DNA of 63,635 nucleotides from Bacteroidaceae bacterium (GCA_017522915.1 JAFWXX010000025.1:1-63635); one strand, 5' to 3'. Positions 1 through 8,498 are shown, counted from the first letter of the stretch. The notes: generated by a model not told the origin, from the sequence alone. Numbers and translations are program-made.

Positions 1-134
1 AAGGCAAGCGGAGGAGTAACCCAGGAAGAAAATGCGGACATACCGGGCACATAGCCAGCCAACAAACATACGGTCAGTATGGAAAGAATCCCAGTGTATA
101 TCGCCTTGTTTTTCGTTTTCAGGAAAGAAATCAT
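1..134 (-). CDS. N-terminus of a membrane protein, possibly YeiH-type (UPF0324) exporter; runs off the left edge
   Basis: The minus strand opens with ATG at 134 and stays open to the window edge, giving 44 residues. They contain a short basic start (MISFLKTKNK), one strongly hydrophobic segment (about residues 11-28) and then SSWVTPPLA. That layout resembles the start of Bacteroides YeiH-type putative sulfate exporters, where a W-S-P-P-x-A element precedes the second helix, but the fragment is too short to be sure. The IS30-derived element at 160-581 sits just upstream and may have separated the gene from its native promoter. Any polytopic membrane protein is an alternative. Confidence 0.4.
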   Translation of the reverse strand, partial: MISFLKTKNKAIYTGILSILTVCLLAGYVPGMSAFSSWVTPPLA

Positions 135-159
135 GTTTTAGATCATTTTTTGTACGGCG

Positions 160-581
160 AATTCAACTTGCAAATGCAATCGAATTCTAATTGGTTAATA
201 ATAAATTAAATTTCTCATTTGGTGTGAGATAACCAACCCTCTTTCTGGGCCTGTTGTTCAATTTTTCTTCAACCCAGGCAACAAACTCATCGGTTATTCC
301 ACTGAAGTCCGTTCCTTTGGGGATGTATTGCCTGATGAGACCATTCATATTCTCATTGGCTCCACGTTCCCAAGAATGGTACGGTTTACAAAAATAGAAA
401 GAAATTCCATATCTTTGCTCTCGGGTTAAGTGTTTCATCTTTACAACTGATTTCGGTAGGAGGTTTGACGGAGTAAAGAAAACACTTTTATCCCATTCAG
501 TAGAGCAAGAGAGGGAATTTTCCTCTCTGCTCACTGAAATTATCTCAAACCGACAATTCCGTTGCATTTATTAGTTGAATT
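160..581 (-). mobile_element. Internally deleted IS30-family element (MITE-like)
   Basis: Two 27-bp ends, 160-186 and 555-581, form an imperfect inverted repeat (22 of 27 positions pair; both start AATTCAACT and end GAATT). They enclose only about 370 bp, against about 1.1 kb for a full IS30 element. The interior holds the two extremities of an IS30 transposase joined in frame (see 187-438). I see no clear target-site duplication. The element lies directly upstream of the left-edge membrane gene and points toward it. Confidence 0.72.
187..438 (-). pseudogene. IS30-family transposase remnant: start and end fused by internal deletion
   Basis: From ATG 438 the first 13 residues (MKHLTREQRYGIS) match the canonical start of IS30 transposases. 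They run directly into the C-terminal catalytic end: FYFCKPYHSWERGANEN, then NGLIRQY, PKGTDF and LNNRPRK. The helix-turn-helix and both catalytic aspartates are gone, and only the Glu of the NENxNG motif remains. At 83 residues against about 320 usual, the product cannot transpose. The reading frame is open upstream to 567, but that part lies in the element's leader and terminal repeat. The deletion joint is near 399-402. If a full-length relative exists in the genome it could move this element in trans. Confidence 0.75.
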
Positions 582-634
582 TGCGAAAGTAAAATTCCGG
601 ATTTTATCTTTTCATTCATTTTTGCCACAAAAGA

Positions 635-660
635 GGCGACCCATTTTATTTTGGGTCGCC
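635..660 (-). terminator. Intrinsic terminator after the CMP-sugar synthetase gene
   Basis: GGCGACCCA (635-643) pairs with TGGGTCGCC (652-660) over a 9-bp stem and an AT loop. Read on the minus strand the stem is followed by CTCTTTTG. It lies 57 bp past the stop codon at 717. Confidence 0.75.
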
Positions 661-716
661 ATCTTTATAATCTCTTGCATTGCTTGGTTCTTTTTGAACG
701 GCAACATCTTGCGTCT

Positions 717-1355
717 TTATATGTTCATTACCTTTTCGGCGAATTCGAAATCCTCCGGATAATCGATGTCAATGCCTTCAATAGGGTCAATAATTGCCAT
801 ATACGGGTTGAAGCCTACACGCTGGTGTTCCTTTGTCCATAGCTCCTTACGGAATATGTAGAATGCACTTGTCTCTACGAACACCGGCTCAATCTTCTGT
901 GTCTGAGGAATCTTCTTAAGGCCGTAATTCAGAGGCTTGCCGTTGTACCATGTAAAGGTCTGTATCTTCTGCGCACTGAATGCCGAATCGTGCTCACCCG
1001 AAACAACCTTGTCAATGGCCGTCTCTATGGTTTCTTTCTTTATGAATGGTGATGTGGTATGTGCCAGCATATATATGTCGGCATCGACCTCTTCTGTAAA
1101 GGCATTGTATATCTCCTCGCCCAGCGTCTCATCGCGGTCGAGCCACTCGCTGCGCTTTAGGAACTTTACCCCTTCGGGCAAGTGGGGAATGATTTCCTCG
1201 CTGCTGCAATAGACATATACTTCGTCAATGCCGCTTACCTTGACAAGCGTCTCCAGAATATACCACATAAGCGGTTTTCCTCCAAGCGGTTTGAGGTTCT
1301 TGCCTACGACTCTTTTGCTGTTGAGCCTGATTGGAACAAATGCTACAGTTCTCAT
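717..1355 (-). CDS. Acylneuraminate cytidylyltransferase family protein (CMP-sugar synthetase)
   Basis: This 212-residue protein activates an acidic nine- or eight-carbon sugar with CTP to give a CMP-sugar for surface glycans. The nucleotide-binding signature is near the start: RLNSKRVVGKN at residues 10-20, then GGKPL. That form is typical of NeuA/PseF-type enzymes; KdsB usually has an IPARxxSxRLPGK pattern, so I do not call it kdsB. HTTSPF (about 98-103) and the acidic D-I-D-Y near the end fit the metal site. I chose ATG 1355 over the frame's upstream ATG at 1388, because 1355 starts 10 bp after the isomerase stop and at the motif. It forms a two-gene operon with the isomerase. The substrate (Kdo, Kdn, sialic acid or another nonulosonate) cannot be read from the sequence. 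Confidence 0.85.
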   Translation of the reverse strand: MRTVAFVPIRLNSKRVVGKNLKPLGGKPLMWYILETLVKVSGIDEVYVYCSSEEIIPHLPEGVKFLKRSEWLDRDETLGEEIYNAFTEEVDADIYMLAHTTSPFIKKETIETAIDKVVSGEHDSAFSAQKIQTFTWYNGKPLNYGLKKIPQTQKIEPVFVETSAFYIFRKELWTKEHQRVGFNPYMAIIDPIEGIDIDYPEDFEFAEKVMNI

Positions 1356-1365
1356 AGGCAGGTTA

Positions 1366-2313
1366 TTAGAAGCAGCTGAATGCGTCAATAACGCCTACAA
1401 GCTTGTTGTCGGCATCAACGACGATAAGCGAGTTGATGTTGTGCTGGCGCATGAGTTTTTCGGCCTGAGAGAGCTTTGCGTCCTCCTTTATGGTCTTAGG
1501 GTTATTGTTCATCAGGTCCTTCACTGTCAATTCGAAGAAACGGTCCTGGTCGCGCTGCATTGTACGGCGTATGTCACCGTCGGTCACAGCTCCGAGAATC
1601 TTGCCCTCTTCGAGAACAACTGCAAGTCCCATCTTCGCACTGCTTATCTGCAGTAGGGTATCGCTTATCTTTGAGTCACGTGTTACAATAGGCAGATTCT
1701 CGGTTATCATATACTCCTTTACTCTTGCTAACAGTCGTCGGCCTAATGAACCGCCCGGGTGGAACTTTGCAAAGTCCTTTGCCTTGAAGTTGCGCACTGT
1801 CATCAACGCACATGCAAGCGCATCGCCCATAGCAAGCGTTGCTGTTGTCGATGAAGTGGGGGCAAGGTTCAGCGGGCAGGCCTCCTTGTTTACCGAAATA
1901 TCAAGGTGGCAGTCGGAGTATTTAGCCAACAGCGATTCGGGGTTGCCCGACATTGAGATTATAGGTATCTTCCTGTCGGCGAGCATCGGGATGAAACGGA
2001 GCAGTTCATCGGTTTGTCCCGAATTTGATATTGCCAGAACTACATCTCCTTCGCAAATCATTCCCAGGTCGCCGTGGAAGGCATCAAGAGGGTTCACGAA
2101 GAATGCCGGCGTGCCTGTACTTGCCATTGTCGATGCAATCTTTGCACCGATATGTCCCGATTTGCCTACACCGGTCACTATAAGCCTTCCCTTGCTCTCA
2201 ATTATAAGGTTTACAGCTTTGGTAAAGTCTTCATCCAGTTTTGGTATGAGGTTCAATATCGCTTCTGCCTCGTCCTGCAAACACTTGACTGCTATACTGA
2301 TAATATCTGCCAT
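1366..2313 (-). CDS. kdsD: KpsF/GutQ family D-arabinose 5-phosphate isomerase
   Basis: This 315-residue cytoplasmic enzyme interconverts ribulose 5-phosphate and arabinose 5-phosphate, the first step toward Kdo. The SIS sugar-isomerase domain covers residues 1-195, with VGKSGH at 49-54, FHGDLGM around 79-85, SNSGQTDE at 96-103 and FHPGGSLGRRL at 184-194, which carries the expected catalytic His. Two CBS domains fill residues 200-315. Length and domain order are normal for KdsD/KpsF. It is first in the operon and is followed after 10 bp by the CMP-sugar synthetase. Its leader carries a perfect TGCACA-TT-TGTGCA palindrome shared with the tetR promoter. KpsF-like paralogues in capsule loci have the same domains, so the exact pathway is inferred. 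Confidence 0.9.
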   Translation of the reverse strand: MADIISIAVKCLQDEAEAILNLIPKLDEDFTKAVNLIIESKGRLIVTGVGKSGHIGAKIASTMASTGTPAFFVNPLDAFHGDLGMICEGDVVLAISNSGQTDELLRFIPMLADRKIPIISMSGNPESLLAKYSDCHLDISVNKEACPLNLAPTSSTTATLAMGDALACALMTVRNFKAKDFAKFHPGGSLGRRLLARVKEYMITENLPIVTRDSKISDTLLQISSAKMGLAVVLEEGKILGAVTDGDIRRTMQRDQDRFFELTVKDLMNNNPKTIKEDAKLSQAEKLMRQHNINSLIVVDADNKLVGVIDAFSCF

Positions 2314-2333
2314 TTTATTATTCTATGTTAAAG

Positions 2334-2347
2334 TGCACATTTGTGCA
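2334..2347. promoter_or_regulatory. Palindromic operator candidate in the kdsD leader
   Basis: TGCACA-TT-TGTGCA is a perfect 6-bp inverted repeat with a 2-bp centre. It lies between the -7 box at 2368-2375 and the kdsD ATG at 2313. It is the exact reverse complement of the core of the palindrome in the tetR promoter (19842-19855), so the TetR protein encoded here is the natural candidate to bind it. Confidence 0.55.
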
Positions 2348-2367
2348 TAAATACATAATATTTCTTG

Positions 2368-2375
2368 CGAAGATA
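2368..2375 (-). promoter_or_regulatory. -7 box of the kdsD operon promoter
   Basis: The minus strand reads TATCTTCG, a common Bacteroidales -7 element. No good TTTG is seen about 20 bp upstream. Transcription would start near 2361, giving a leader of about 48 bases that contains the palindrome at 2334-2347. Confidence 0.55.
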
Positions 2376-2525
2376 CAAAGAACTTGCGTAAAAACGGCAG
2401 ATTTATCGGAAATAATATTGGTCAATTGTGTTATAGGTTCATGAGAGCGGAAACGGTATGCTCTTTGGAAACTATACCGGTATCTTGCATAACAAAAAAA
2501 CAGGCAGAATTTTGAGAATGAAATA

Positions 2526-2558
2526 AACCCCAAAGTTTGGACAAAAAACTTTGGGGTT
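2526..2558 (-). terminator. Terminator of the susCD operon
   Basis: AACCCCAAAGTTT (2526-2538) pairs perfectly with AAACTTTGGGGTT (2546-2558), a 13-bp stem. On the minus strand it is followed by a T-rich stretch (TTTATTTCATT). It lies 25 bp after the lipoprotein stop at 2583. Confidence 0.85.
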
Positions 2559-2582
2559 CACTTCAATTATTGTTTTTCCTTA

Positions 2583-3533
2583 TTATTCAAGGAGGTTGGC
2601 TGTGCTGAGGTCAACAGCAAACTCGCCTGTCTTGTTAGACTGGTACCATGCACCGCCATTGTAATTAGCCTCGCTAATCAGCATTGCGCCGGCAGGGAAT
2701 GTGATTACAAGGTCGTCGCTGAGTGTACCGCAGAAACCTGCAGCCTTGACATCCTCGAATGAATTGCCGCCCTGCATGTAGTAGTATGCCATAGACATGA
2801 ATCTCAACTCACCGTCACTCATTTCAATACCGCTGTAGTGGATACCGTCCATATAAACACCCTCAGGATCCTCGCAGTTGAATGTCATATAGTGCTTCTG
2901 GTTGTCAACAGCACTGAAGTTCGGATTATAAGGCCAAGCCTTTCCGTACGGGTCAATCAGACGGATATATCCGTGGTTCTCTGCAGCCTGTTCTGCAGGA
3001 ACTGAATATGTCAGGTTCTGAACACCGTAGAATGCGCTTACCAAGCCCTCGGTGTATTGAACATCTCCTACAGGAACCCAAGTATAGTCCTTGATGAATG
3101 TCAAAGTGTACTTGTTGTTTCCTGTGAGAGAGTAGTTATGCTCGAAGAACTTTACAGAGTCAACGAGGAACTCGATTACGGCCTGATAGTTATAACCCAT
3201 TACAATGTTATCGTTATCAATGTTGATAACAAGGTCGGATGTATATTTGCCACTCTCGAACACGGTGTAATCCTGAGCAACAGATATAATACCGCTGTTT
3301 GCCTTGATGCTCAAAGGAATAGTATCTGTTGTATTGTTCTTGTTGCGCTGGAATGTTACAACAACCTGTGTCAAGGTGTCAGTAGCTTTCAGTTTAAAGC
3401 TGTTGCTTGGTTGAGCTATAGAGTATGTAGTCTCTTCCTGTGTGTCGTATGCATCCCAGTAGCTCTCATCGCTACATGAGGTAAACAGGCCGACAAATGC
3501 TGCTACCAATAAAAATGATTTATAAAGTTTCAT
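2583..3533 (-). CDS. SusE/SusF-position surface lipoprotein (unknown ligand)
   Basis: This 316-residue lipoprotein has signal peptide residues 1-19 ending LFTSC, with the lipid-carrying Cys at 20. It is followed by an acidic, Tyr- and Ser-rich mature protein that looks all-beta. It is the third gene of a susC-susD operon, the place where SusE/SusF-type glycan- or peptide-binding surface lipoproteins are found. I do not recognise a named domain, although the N-terminal half (residues 40-160) could be a Calx-beta or DUF-type beta sandwich. The 70-bp gap from susD holds a strong GC hairpin that may lower its expression relative to susCD. Ligand unknown. Confidence 0.7.
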   Translation of the reverse strand: MKLYKSFLLVAAFVGLFTSCSDESYWDAYDTQEETTYSIAQPSNSFKLKATDTLTQVVVTFQRNKNNTTDTIPLSIKANSGIISVAQDYTVFESGKYTSDLVINIDNDNIVMGYNYQAVIEFLVDSVKFFEHNYSLTGNNKYTLTFIKDYTWVPVGDVQYTEGLVSAFYGVQNLTYSVPAEQAAENHGYIRLIDPYGKAWPYNPNFSAVDNQKHYMTFNCEDPEGVYMDGIHYSGIEMSDGELRFMSMAYYYMQGGNSFEDVKAAGFCGTLSDDLVITFPAGAMLISEANYNGGAWYQSNKTGEFAVDLSTANLLE

Positions 3534-3571
3534 AATTCTTTCTTTTTATAAGTTTAAAAAGTTTTTCAGTA

Positions 3572-3596
3572 CCCTCCTGCCGTAGAGGCAGGGGGG
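3572..3596 (-). other. Intercistronic GC hairpin between susD and the lipoprotein gene
   Basis: CCCTCCTGCC (3572-3581) pairs with GGCAGGGGGG (3587-3596) over 10 bp (one G-T pair) with a 5-base loop. On the minus strand it is followed by TACTGAAAAACTTTTT rather than an immediate T-run. It could be a partial terminator or an RNA-stabilising structure that sets the ratio of SusCD to the downstream lipoprotein. Confidence 0.6.
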
Positions 3597-3603
3597 TCTG
3601 TTG

Positions 3604-5193
3604 TTAGAGATCGGCAACAGGTGATGGTCTTTTAGCAATCTTGTTGTTATCGCTTTCTGTCAGCATCGGGTTACCCTCAATCTCACTCTGTGGTATCGGG
3701 TATCTCAATGCGTCGTCACCTGCAGGGATGTTGTAAACATAAGCTTCCTGGTAGCCTGCACCGCGGCGGTCAACGTTCTTCTTCAAACGGAGAAGGTCGG
3801 TGTAAGAGAAGCCCTCGCCCCAGAGCTCGATACGACGCTGGAACCATACTGCACTCTGAACACCCTCGGCTGTCAATGAAGTACACTTGTATGCCGGGTC
3901 ACGATATGTCTTTACAAAGTTCTCAAGAACTGCAGCACCGGCAGCAGGGTCACCGGCCATAGCCAATGCCTCGGCCTGAATGAGATACATCTCCTCAACA
4001 CGCATCAAAGGAATGTCGTTGGCGTTTGTAGAAGTGTAAACCTCATCCTTGTAGCAACCGAACTTCATCTGTGTGTATGCAGGGATGCCTGTTTTTGCAG
4101 CGTATGCAGCCTGCTCTGCGTTCAGGTTAGGTGACTGGCAATTCTCGTCCAACCACCAGCCCTTGCGAACGTCTGTTGCAGGGATTGCATTGTAGAGGCT
4201 CTTGTTGATATAACGCCATGCGCCTACTGATGCGTAACCGTAGTTGAGTGAACCCATGTGTGAGGGGAAGTTGCAGATACCTGAAGTTACCTGACGGTCT
4301 GTCTCTGCAGTAATCATAGCCCACATCCATGATGCATCAACATCATCGCTGAAGCCCGGACGGCTCACCTGGCTGATAGTGTATGGAGTTGCGTCACCCT
4401 TCAATGCGTTCTCGGCATCGCTGGCAGCAGCAGCCCAGTTGTTCATTACAAGGTTAACACGGGCACGCATACCGTATGCAACCTCAAGGCTTGCATAACG
4501 CTTGTCGGCACGTACTGCGCTTGTGTTTGAAAGAAGCTCGATTGCGTTGTCGAGGTCGCTCATAATCTGTGCGTAAACCTCAGCTACAGTTGAACGCTTA
4601 GCACCGTTTGCACCAACCTCGTCCTGATTCTTCTCTGTGATGAGGATTACACATGGCTGGTCCTCGTTGCCAACGTATGTGTGCTGGTAGAGCTGTGCCA
4701 ATGTAAAGTAGTTGAATGCACGGATAACATAAGCCTGAGCAAGATAGAACTTCAACTGCTCATCCTCTGTATTGGCATCGATCATCTTAGTTACAGAGTT
4801 TACGGCATATAGCTGCTTGTACATTGTTCTCCAAACAAGGTTTGTACCTACACCTGTAGCCTGGACGTCTGAGTATTCTACAGGTGAACTGAACCAGTTG
4901 TAACCTGTTACAGGAGATACCATGTCTGTACCGCGTGAATCGGTCCACATCATGATAGCCGGGTAGCCGAAGTCGCTGTGGTAGTCCTCGCCAAGAATCT
5001 TGCCGAAGTCATAGAACAATGATGGCATTGCAGCAACACTCGCCTCAATTCTCTCAGGATTAGACGCAACGGTCTCTTCCTTCTGATCCTGGGTTATGGT
5101 TGAACCCATAGGCTCTGTGTCAAGGTCGTTACAGCCAACTATTGAAAGTGCTGCAAACGCTGACGCGATTATTGAATATTTATAATTTTTCAT
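3604..5193 (-). CDS. SusD/RagB family nutrient-binding outer membrane lipoprotein
   Basis: This 529-residue surface lipoprotein has a signal peptide with Cys at 21 (LSIVGC). The mature start NDLDTEP is the common SusD opening. Helical TPR-like stretches follow (for example QAYVIRAFNYFTLAQLYQ), and the C-terminal part carries the family hallmarks RRIELWGEGFSYTDLLRLK and YPIPQSE. SusD proteins cap the SusC barrel and deliver ligand. It starts 20 bp after susC stops, which fits translational coupling. No glycoside hydrolase, peptidase or sigma/anti-sigma pair flanks the operon, so the substrate cannot be inferred. Confidence 0.95.
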   Translation of the reverse strand: MKNYKYSIIASAFAALSIVGCNDLDTEPMGSTITQDQKEETVASNPERIEASVAAMPSLFYDFGKILGEDYHSDFGYPAIMMWTDSRGTDMVSPVTGYNWFSSPVEYSDVQATGVGTNLVWRTMYKQLYAVNSVTKMIDANTEDEQLKFYLAQAYVIRAFNYFTLAQLYQHTYVGNEDQPCVILITEKNQDEVGANGAKRSTVAEVYAQIMSDLDNAIELLSNTSAVRADKRYASLEVAYGMRARVNLVMNNWAAAASDAENALKGDATPYTISQVSRPGFSDDVDASWMWAMITAETDRQVTSGICNFPSHMGSLNYGYASVGAWRYINKSLYNAIPATDVRKGWWLDENCQSPNLNAEQAAYAAKTGIPAYTQMKFGCYKDEVYTSTNANDIPLMRVEEMYLIQAEALAMAGDPAAGAAVLENFVKTYRDPAYKCTSLTAEGVQSAVWFQRRIELWGEGFSYTDLLRLKKNVDRRGAGYQEAYVYNIPAGDDALRYPIPQSEIEGNPMLTESDNNKIAKRPSPVADL

Positions 5194-5213
5194 CTTAGTC
5201 TCAATTTAATTTG

Positions 5214-8200
5214 TTAGAATGTTACCTTGATACCACCTGAGATAGTACGCAATGCGCTATACATAGTGTTGTCGGCTGCTGTGTAGCCCTGACGTGGGTC
5301 AAGACCCTTGCGTGCACTGAATACAGCTACGTTGTCGGCAGCACCGTAAACGCGTACTGAAGTCAAGCCAAGCTTGCGTGTCCAGCTCTTTGGAAGTGTG
5401 TAGCCAAGAGTGATGTTGTTGATTGACAGGTAGTTTGAAGAAATCAACCAACGGTCAGAACTTGAGTTTGTAAACTCGTCTGTTGTGTTCAAACGTGGAA
5501 CGTCTGTGTTGGGGTTCTCCGGTGTCCATGCATTGGCAATGTCCTTGTGCCAGTTCTGACCTGCATCGCTGTCACCGCCATTGTGCATAAGCTCCTGGTA
5601 TGTGTAGTCCCAAAGCTTACCGCCATACTGGTATGCGAATGAGATACCGAAGTCGAATCCGTGGAACTCGATGCTTGTACCGAAACCGCCATATACCTTA
5701 GGCAAGAGGTCGCCTGTAGCCTCACGGCCGTTAGCATAAGCGTGGTCCCAGTTGCTTGTCACGAATCTTTCAGGGTTCTCCTTGTATGCCTCAACTGCTG
5801 CATTGTACTCGTCTTTCTTATTTTCCTTCCAATCGGCAAATGCCTCGCTTGTCATCTGCATTTCGCGCTGCAAGTACTCGTCAGCAGGAGTCTTTGTGTG
5901 GTAAAGTGCAAGACCTGTGTTGGGGTCAACACCTGCATATCTTACAAGGTAGTACTGGTACATTGAATCTCCCTCGCGGAGGATTGTTGAACCGCTGATG
6001 TTCTCACCGTTGAGTGATGGGTCGAGTTCGTTGATCTTGTTCTTGAGGAATGTAGCGTTTGCAAATACGCTCCACTTGAAGTTGCGACGCTCGAAGATGT
6101 TTGCGTTCAACTCAATCTCAAGACCGCTGTTAGTCATGGCACCGATGTTTACAGGGATAGTACCGTAACCGTTAGAGTTGGCTACCGGCTTGTTGTAAAG
6201 CATGTCGCTTGTCTTGCGGCTGAAGTACTCGACAGTACCGCTAAGCTTGCCACGGAGAACGCTGAAGTCGAAACCGATGTTGAAAGCGTTGCTCTTCTCC
6301 CATGTGAGGTCCTTGTTACCCTTGTATGCAAGAAGACCGTCAGAGAATACGCCGTCAGCACCTGTTACTGTGTACTGGTCCTGATATGCATAGTAGTAAA
6401 CAGAAGATGTACCAAGCTTGTCGTTACCCTGCTGACCGAAAGAAACCTTAAGCTTCAACATATCCAGCCATGTGAACTTCTTCATGAAATCCTCCTTGCT
6501 GATAACCCATGCTGCTGATGCAGAGAAGAAGTTACCCCAACGGTTGTCCGGATGGAAACGTGAAGATGCATCACGACGGTAAGAACCGCTCAGGAAGTAC
6601 TTCTCGTCGTAGTTCCAGTTGATACGGCTAAGGATACCGCGTGTAGAGTATTCGTATGCAGAACCGCCACCACGCTTCTGGTCGATAGTGTTGTTTACAG
6701 TCCAGTCACCCTCCTTGTAGAAGTTCTGACCGCTTGCCCATGAGTTCTCACCGCGAAGATCGTATGCCTCATAACCGAGAAGAGCCTCGAAGTTGTTCTT
6801 GCCAAGGCTGAACTCGTAGTTGGCGAGGTACTGCTGGTTGAGTGAGAATGTGCGATCGTGCTGCTGGCTGATTGTACCGCCGTAGCTTGCGTTCTGGCCA
6901 TACTTGTTGTTGCCTACATCGTGATAACGTGTGTTGTCGATGTGTGCACCCAAAGAAGCTGTAAGCTTAAGGCCCTTGATAGGAGTGATTTCAGCAAACC
7001 ACTTTCCGTTGAAGATATCCATAAGGTACTCCTGGGTGTTGTAAAGAAGGTCACTCATAGGGTTAGACATAGACATCCAGTTACGTACGCCAGCAGAATA
7101 CTTGCCGTCACCGTAGTCATATACCGGTCTTCCGTTCTGAGCATCCTTAACAATGTTGCCTTCTGCGTCACGGATATACATAGGATATACAGGAGCAATC
7201 TTGTTTGTCAAAAGGAAGGCGTTCATAGAAGATGTCGAGTTTGTCTGGTCACCTGGGTAACGGTTCTTTACATTGCTGTAAGAGATGTTGGTACCTATCT
7301 TCAACCACTTCTTAGCCTGGTAGTCAACGTTCAAACGTGAAGATATACGCTCGAAACCTGAGTTCTCGATAACACCGCCGTCCTCAAGGTAACCTGCAGA
7401 GAAGAAGTAGTTAAGTCTGTCGCTGCCGCCTGATACTGATACGTTGTACTCCTGGCGCATCTGCTCGTCGATTGTACCTTTCTCCCAGTTGTCCGGTGTA
7501 TAGTAGTTTCTGCCGTCGCTGTAGCCAAGTGTAGCGCGTGGGTCAACCTTGCCGTCGGGGCCGATAAGGCCTTCTGCACCGTTAAGGGTGTAGATCTGGT
7601 AACCGATAGCGGGGAAAAGGCTGGCATTGGCATATCTGTGTGCCTGCTCAGGTGTGTAGTTCAAAGACTGGATACCGTTGTGGTAGAAGCTTCTGTAAAG
7701 AGTCTCCATGTACTGGTTTGTAGATGTGAGAACATCGTAGTCCTTGATCTGACGCTGGTTGATACCCCAACGTGCGTCGAAAGAAACGCGTGCGTCGCGG
7801 CTGTTACCTTTCTTTGTAGTAATCATGATGACACCGTTCGCACCACGTGCACCGTAGAGGGCAGCGGCTGCAGCGTCCTTGAGAACTGACATGTTCTCGA
7901 TGTCGGCTGTGTTGATAGATGAGATGTCGCCATCGAAAGGAATACCGTCAACTACATAAAGAGGAGTGTTGACAGCATAGAGCGAACCGATACCACGGAT
8001 ACGTACAGTAGCAGAAGAACCCGGCTGTCCGTTTGCGCTGAGTGTCTGCACACCTGCCATAGTACCTGAAAGCGCATTTGTTACGTTAGAAACCTGACGC
8101 TGCTCGATCTTGTCCGACTTGATAACGGATGCAGAACCGGTAAACGCCGATTTCTTGGCTGTACCGTAAGCAATTACAATTGCCTCGTCGAGAATCTTTG

Positions 8201-8498
8201 CATCCTCGACCATGACAATCTTCATGGCCTTGCCCCTAACAATATGCACCTGCTGTGTTGTCATACCAACGTATGAAACACGGAGTGTTGTTGCTGAAGC
8301 CGGTACATTTTCAATTGTAAAATTACCCTCAATGTCTGTAGAAGCACCAAGTGATGTGCCCTCAACGAGAACTGAGGCTCCGATAACAGGCTCGCCGTCA
8401 GCCTCAGAGTAAACCTTACCTGTGACTTTTGAGACTTGCGCTGTTGCCATACCTATACCTAAGCAGATATAGGTCAATAGAAATAGCACTCTTTTCAT
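5214..8498 (-). CDS. SusC/RagA family TonB-linked outer membrane transporter
   Basis: This 1094-residue outer membrane barrel imports a bound nutrient using TonB energy. It has a signal peptide at 1-20 (ending ATAQ), a carboxypeptidase-D-like regulatory domain (about 24-110; GKVYSEADGEPVIGASV, then DIEGNFTIENVP) and a TonB-box-like stretch IVIAYGTAKKSAFTGS. The plug domain includes GVQTLSANGQPGSSATVRIRG and LYVVDGIPFDG. A barrel follows to the C-terminal aromatic strand (GGIKVTF). The SusC signature LKDAAAAALYGARGANGVI is present. First gene of the operon, with a promoter at 8583-8614. The absence of an N-terminal signalling (STN) domain argues against sigma/anti-sigma control. Confidence 0.96.
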   Translation of the reverse strand: MKRVLFLLTYICLGIGMATAQVSKVTGKVYSEADGEPVIGASVLVEGTSLGASTDIEGNFTIENVPASATTLRVSYVGMTTQQVHIVRGKAMKIVMVEDAKILDEAIVIAYGTAKKSAFTGSASVIKSDKIEQRQVSNVTNALSGTMAGVQTLSANGQPGSSATVRIRGIGSLYAVNTPLYVVDGIPFDGDISSINTADIENMSVLKDAAAAALYGARGANGVIMITTKKGNSRDARVSFDARWGINQRQIKDYDVLTSTNQYMETLYRSFYHNGIQSLNYTPEQAHRYANASLFPAIGYQIYTLNGAEGLIGPDGKVDPRATLGYSDGRNYYTPDNWEKGTIDEQMRQEYNVSVSGGSDRLNYFFSAGYLEDGGVIENSGFERISSRLNVDYQAKKWLKIGTNISYSNVKNRYPGDQTNSTSSMNAFLLTNKIAPVYPMYIRDAEGNIVKDAQNGRPVYDYGDGKYSAGVRNWMSMSNPMSDLLYNTQEYLMDIFNGKWFAEITPIKGLKLTASLGAHIDNTRYHDVGNNKYGQNASYGGTISQQHDRTFSLNQQYLANYEFSLGKNNFEALLGYEAYDLRGENSWASGQNFYKEGDWTVNNTIDQKRGGGSAYEYSTRGILSRINWNYDEKYFLSGSYRRDASSRFHPDNRWGNFFSASAAWVISKEDFMKKFTWLDMLKLKVSFGQQGNDKLGTSSVYYYAYQDQYTVTGADGVFSDGLLAYKGNKDLTWEKSNAFNIGFDFSVLRGKLSGTVEYFSRKTSDMLYNKPVANSNGYGTIPVNIGAMTNSGLEIELNANIFERRNFKWSVFANATFLKNKINELDPSLNGENISGSTILREGDSMYQYYLVRYAGVDPNTGLALYHTKTPADEYLQREMQMTSEAFADWKENKKDEYNAAVEAYKENPERFVTSNWDHAYANGREATGDLLPKVYGGFGTSIEFHGFDFGISFAYQYGGKLWDYTYQELMHNGGDSDAGQNWHKDIANAWTPENPNTDVPRLNTTDEFTNSSSDRWLISSNYLSINNITLGYTLPKSWTRKLGLTSVRVYGAADNVAVFSARKGLDPRQGYTAADNTMYSALRTISGGIKVTF

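Noticed and set aside
2318..2533. 71-residue minus-strand frame between the kdsD start and the susCD terminator
   Set aside because: It covers the kdsD promoter and operator and has an unlikely Phe/Cys/Tyr-rich composition.
5214..8498. A full polysaccharide-utilisation locus around susCD
   Set aside because: No glycoside hydrolase, lyase, sulfatase, hybrid two-component sensor or sigma/anti-sigma pair flanks the three genes, so only an uptake operon is supported.
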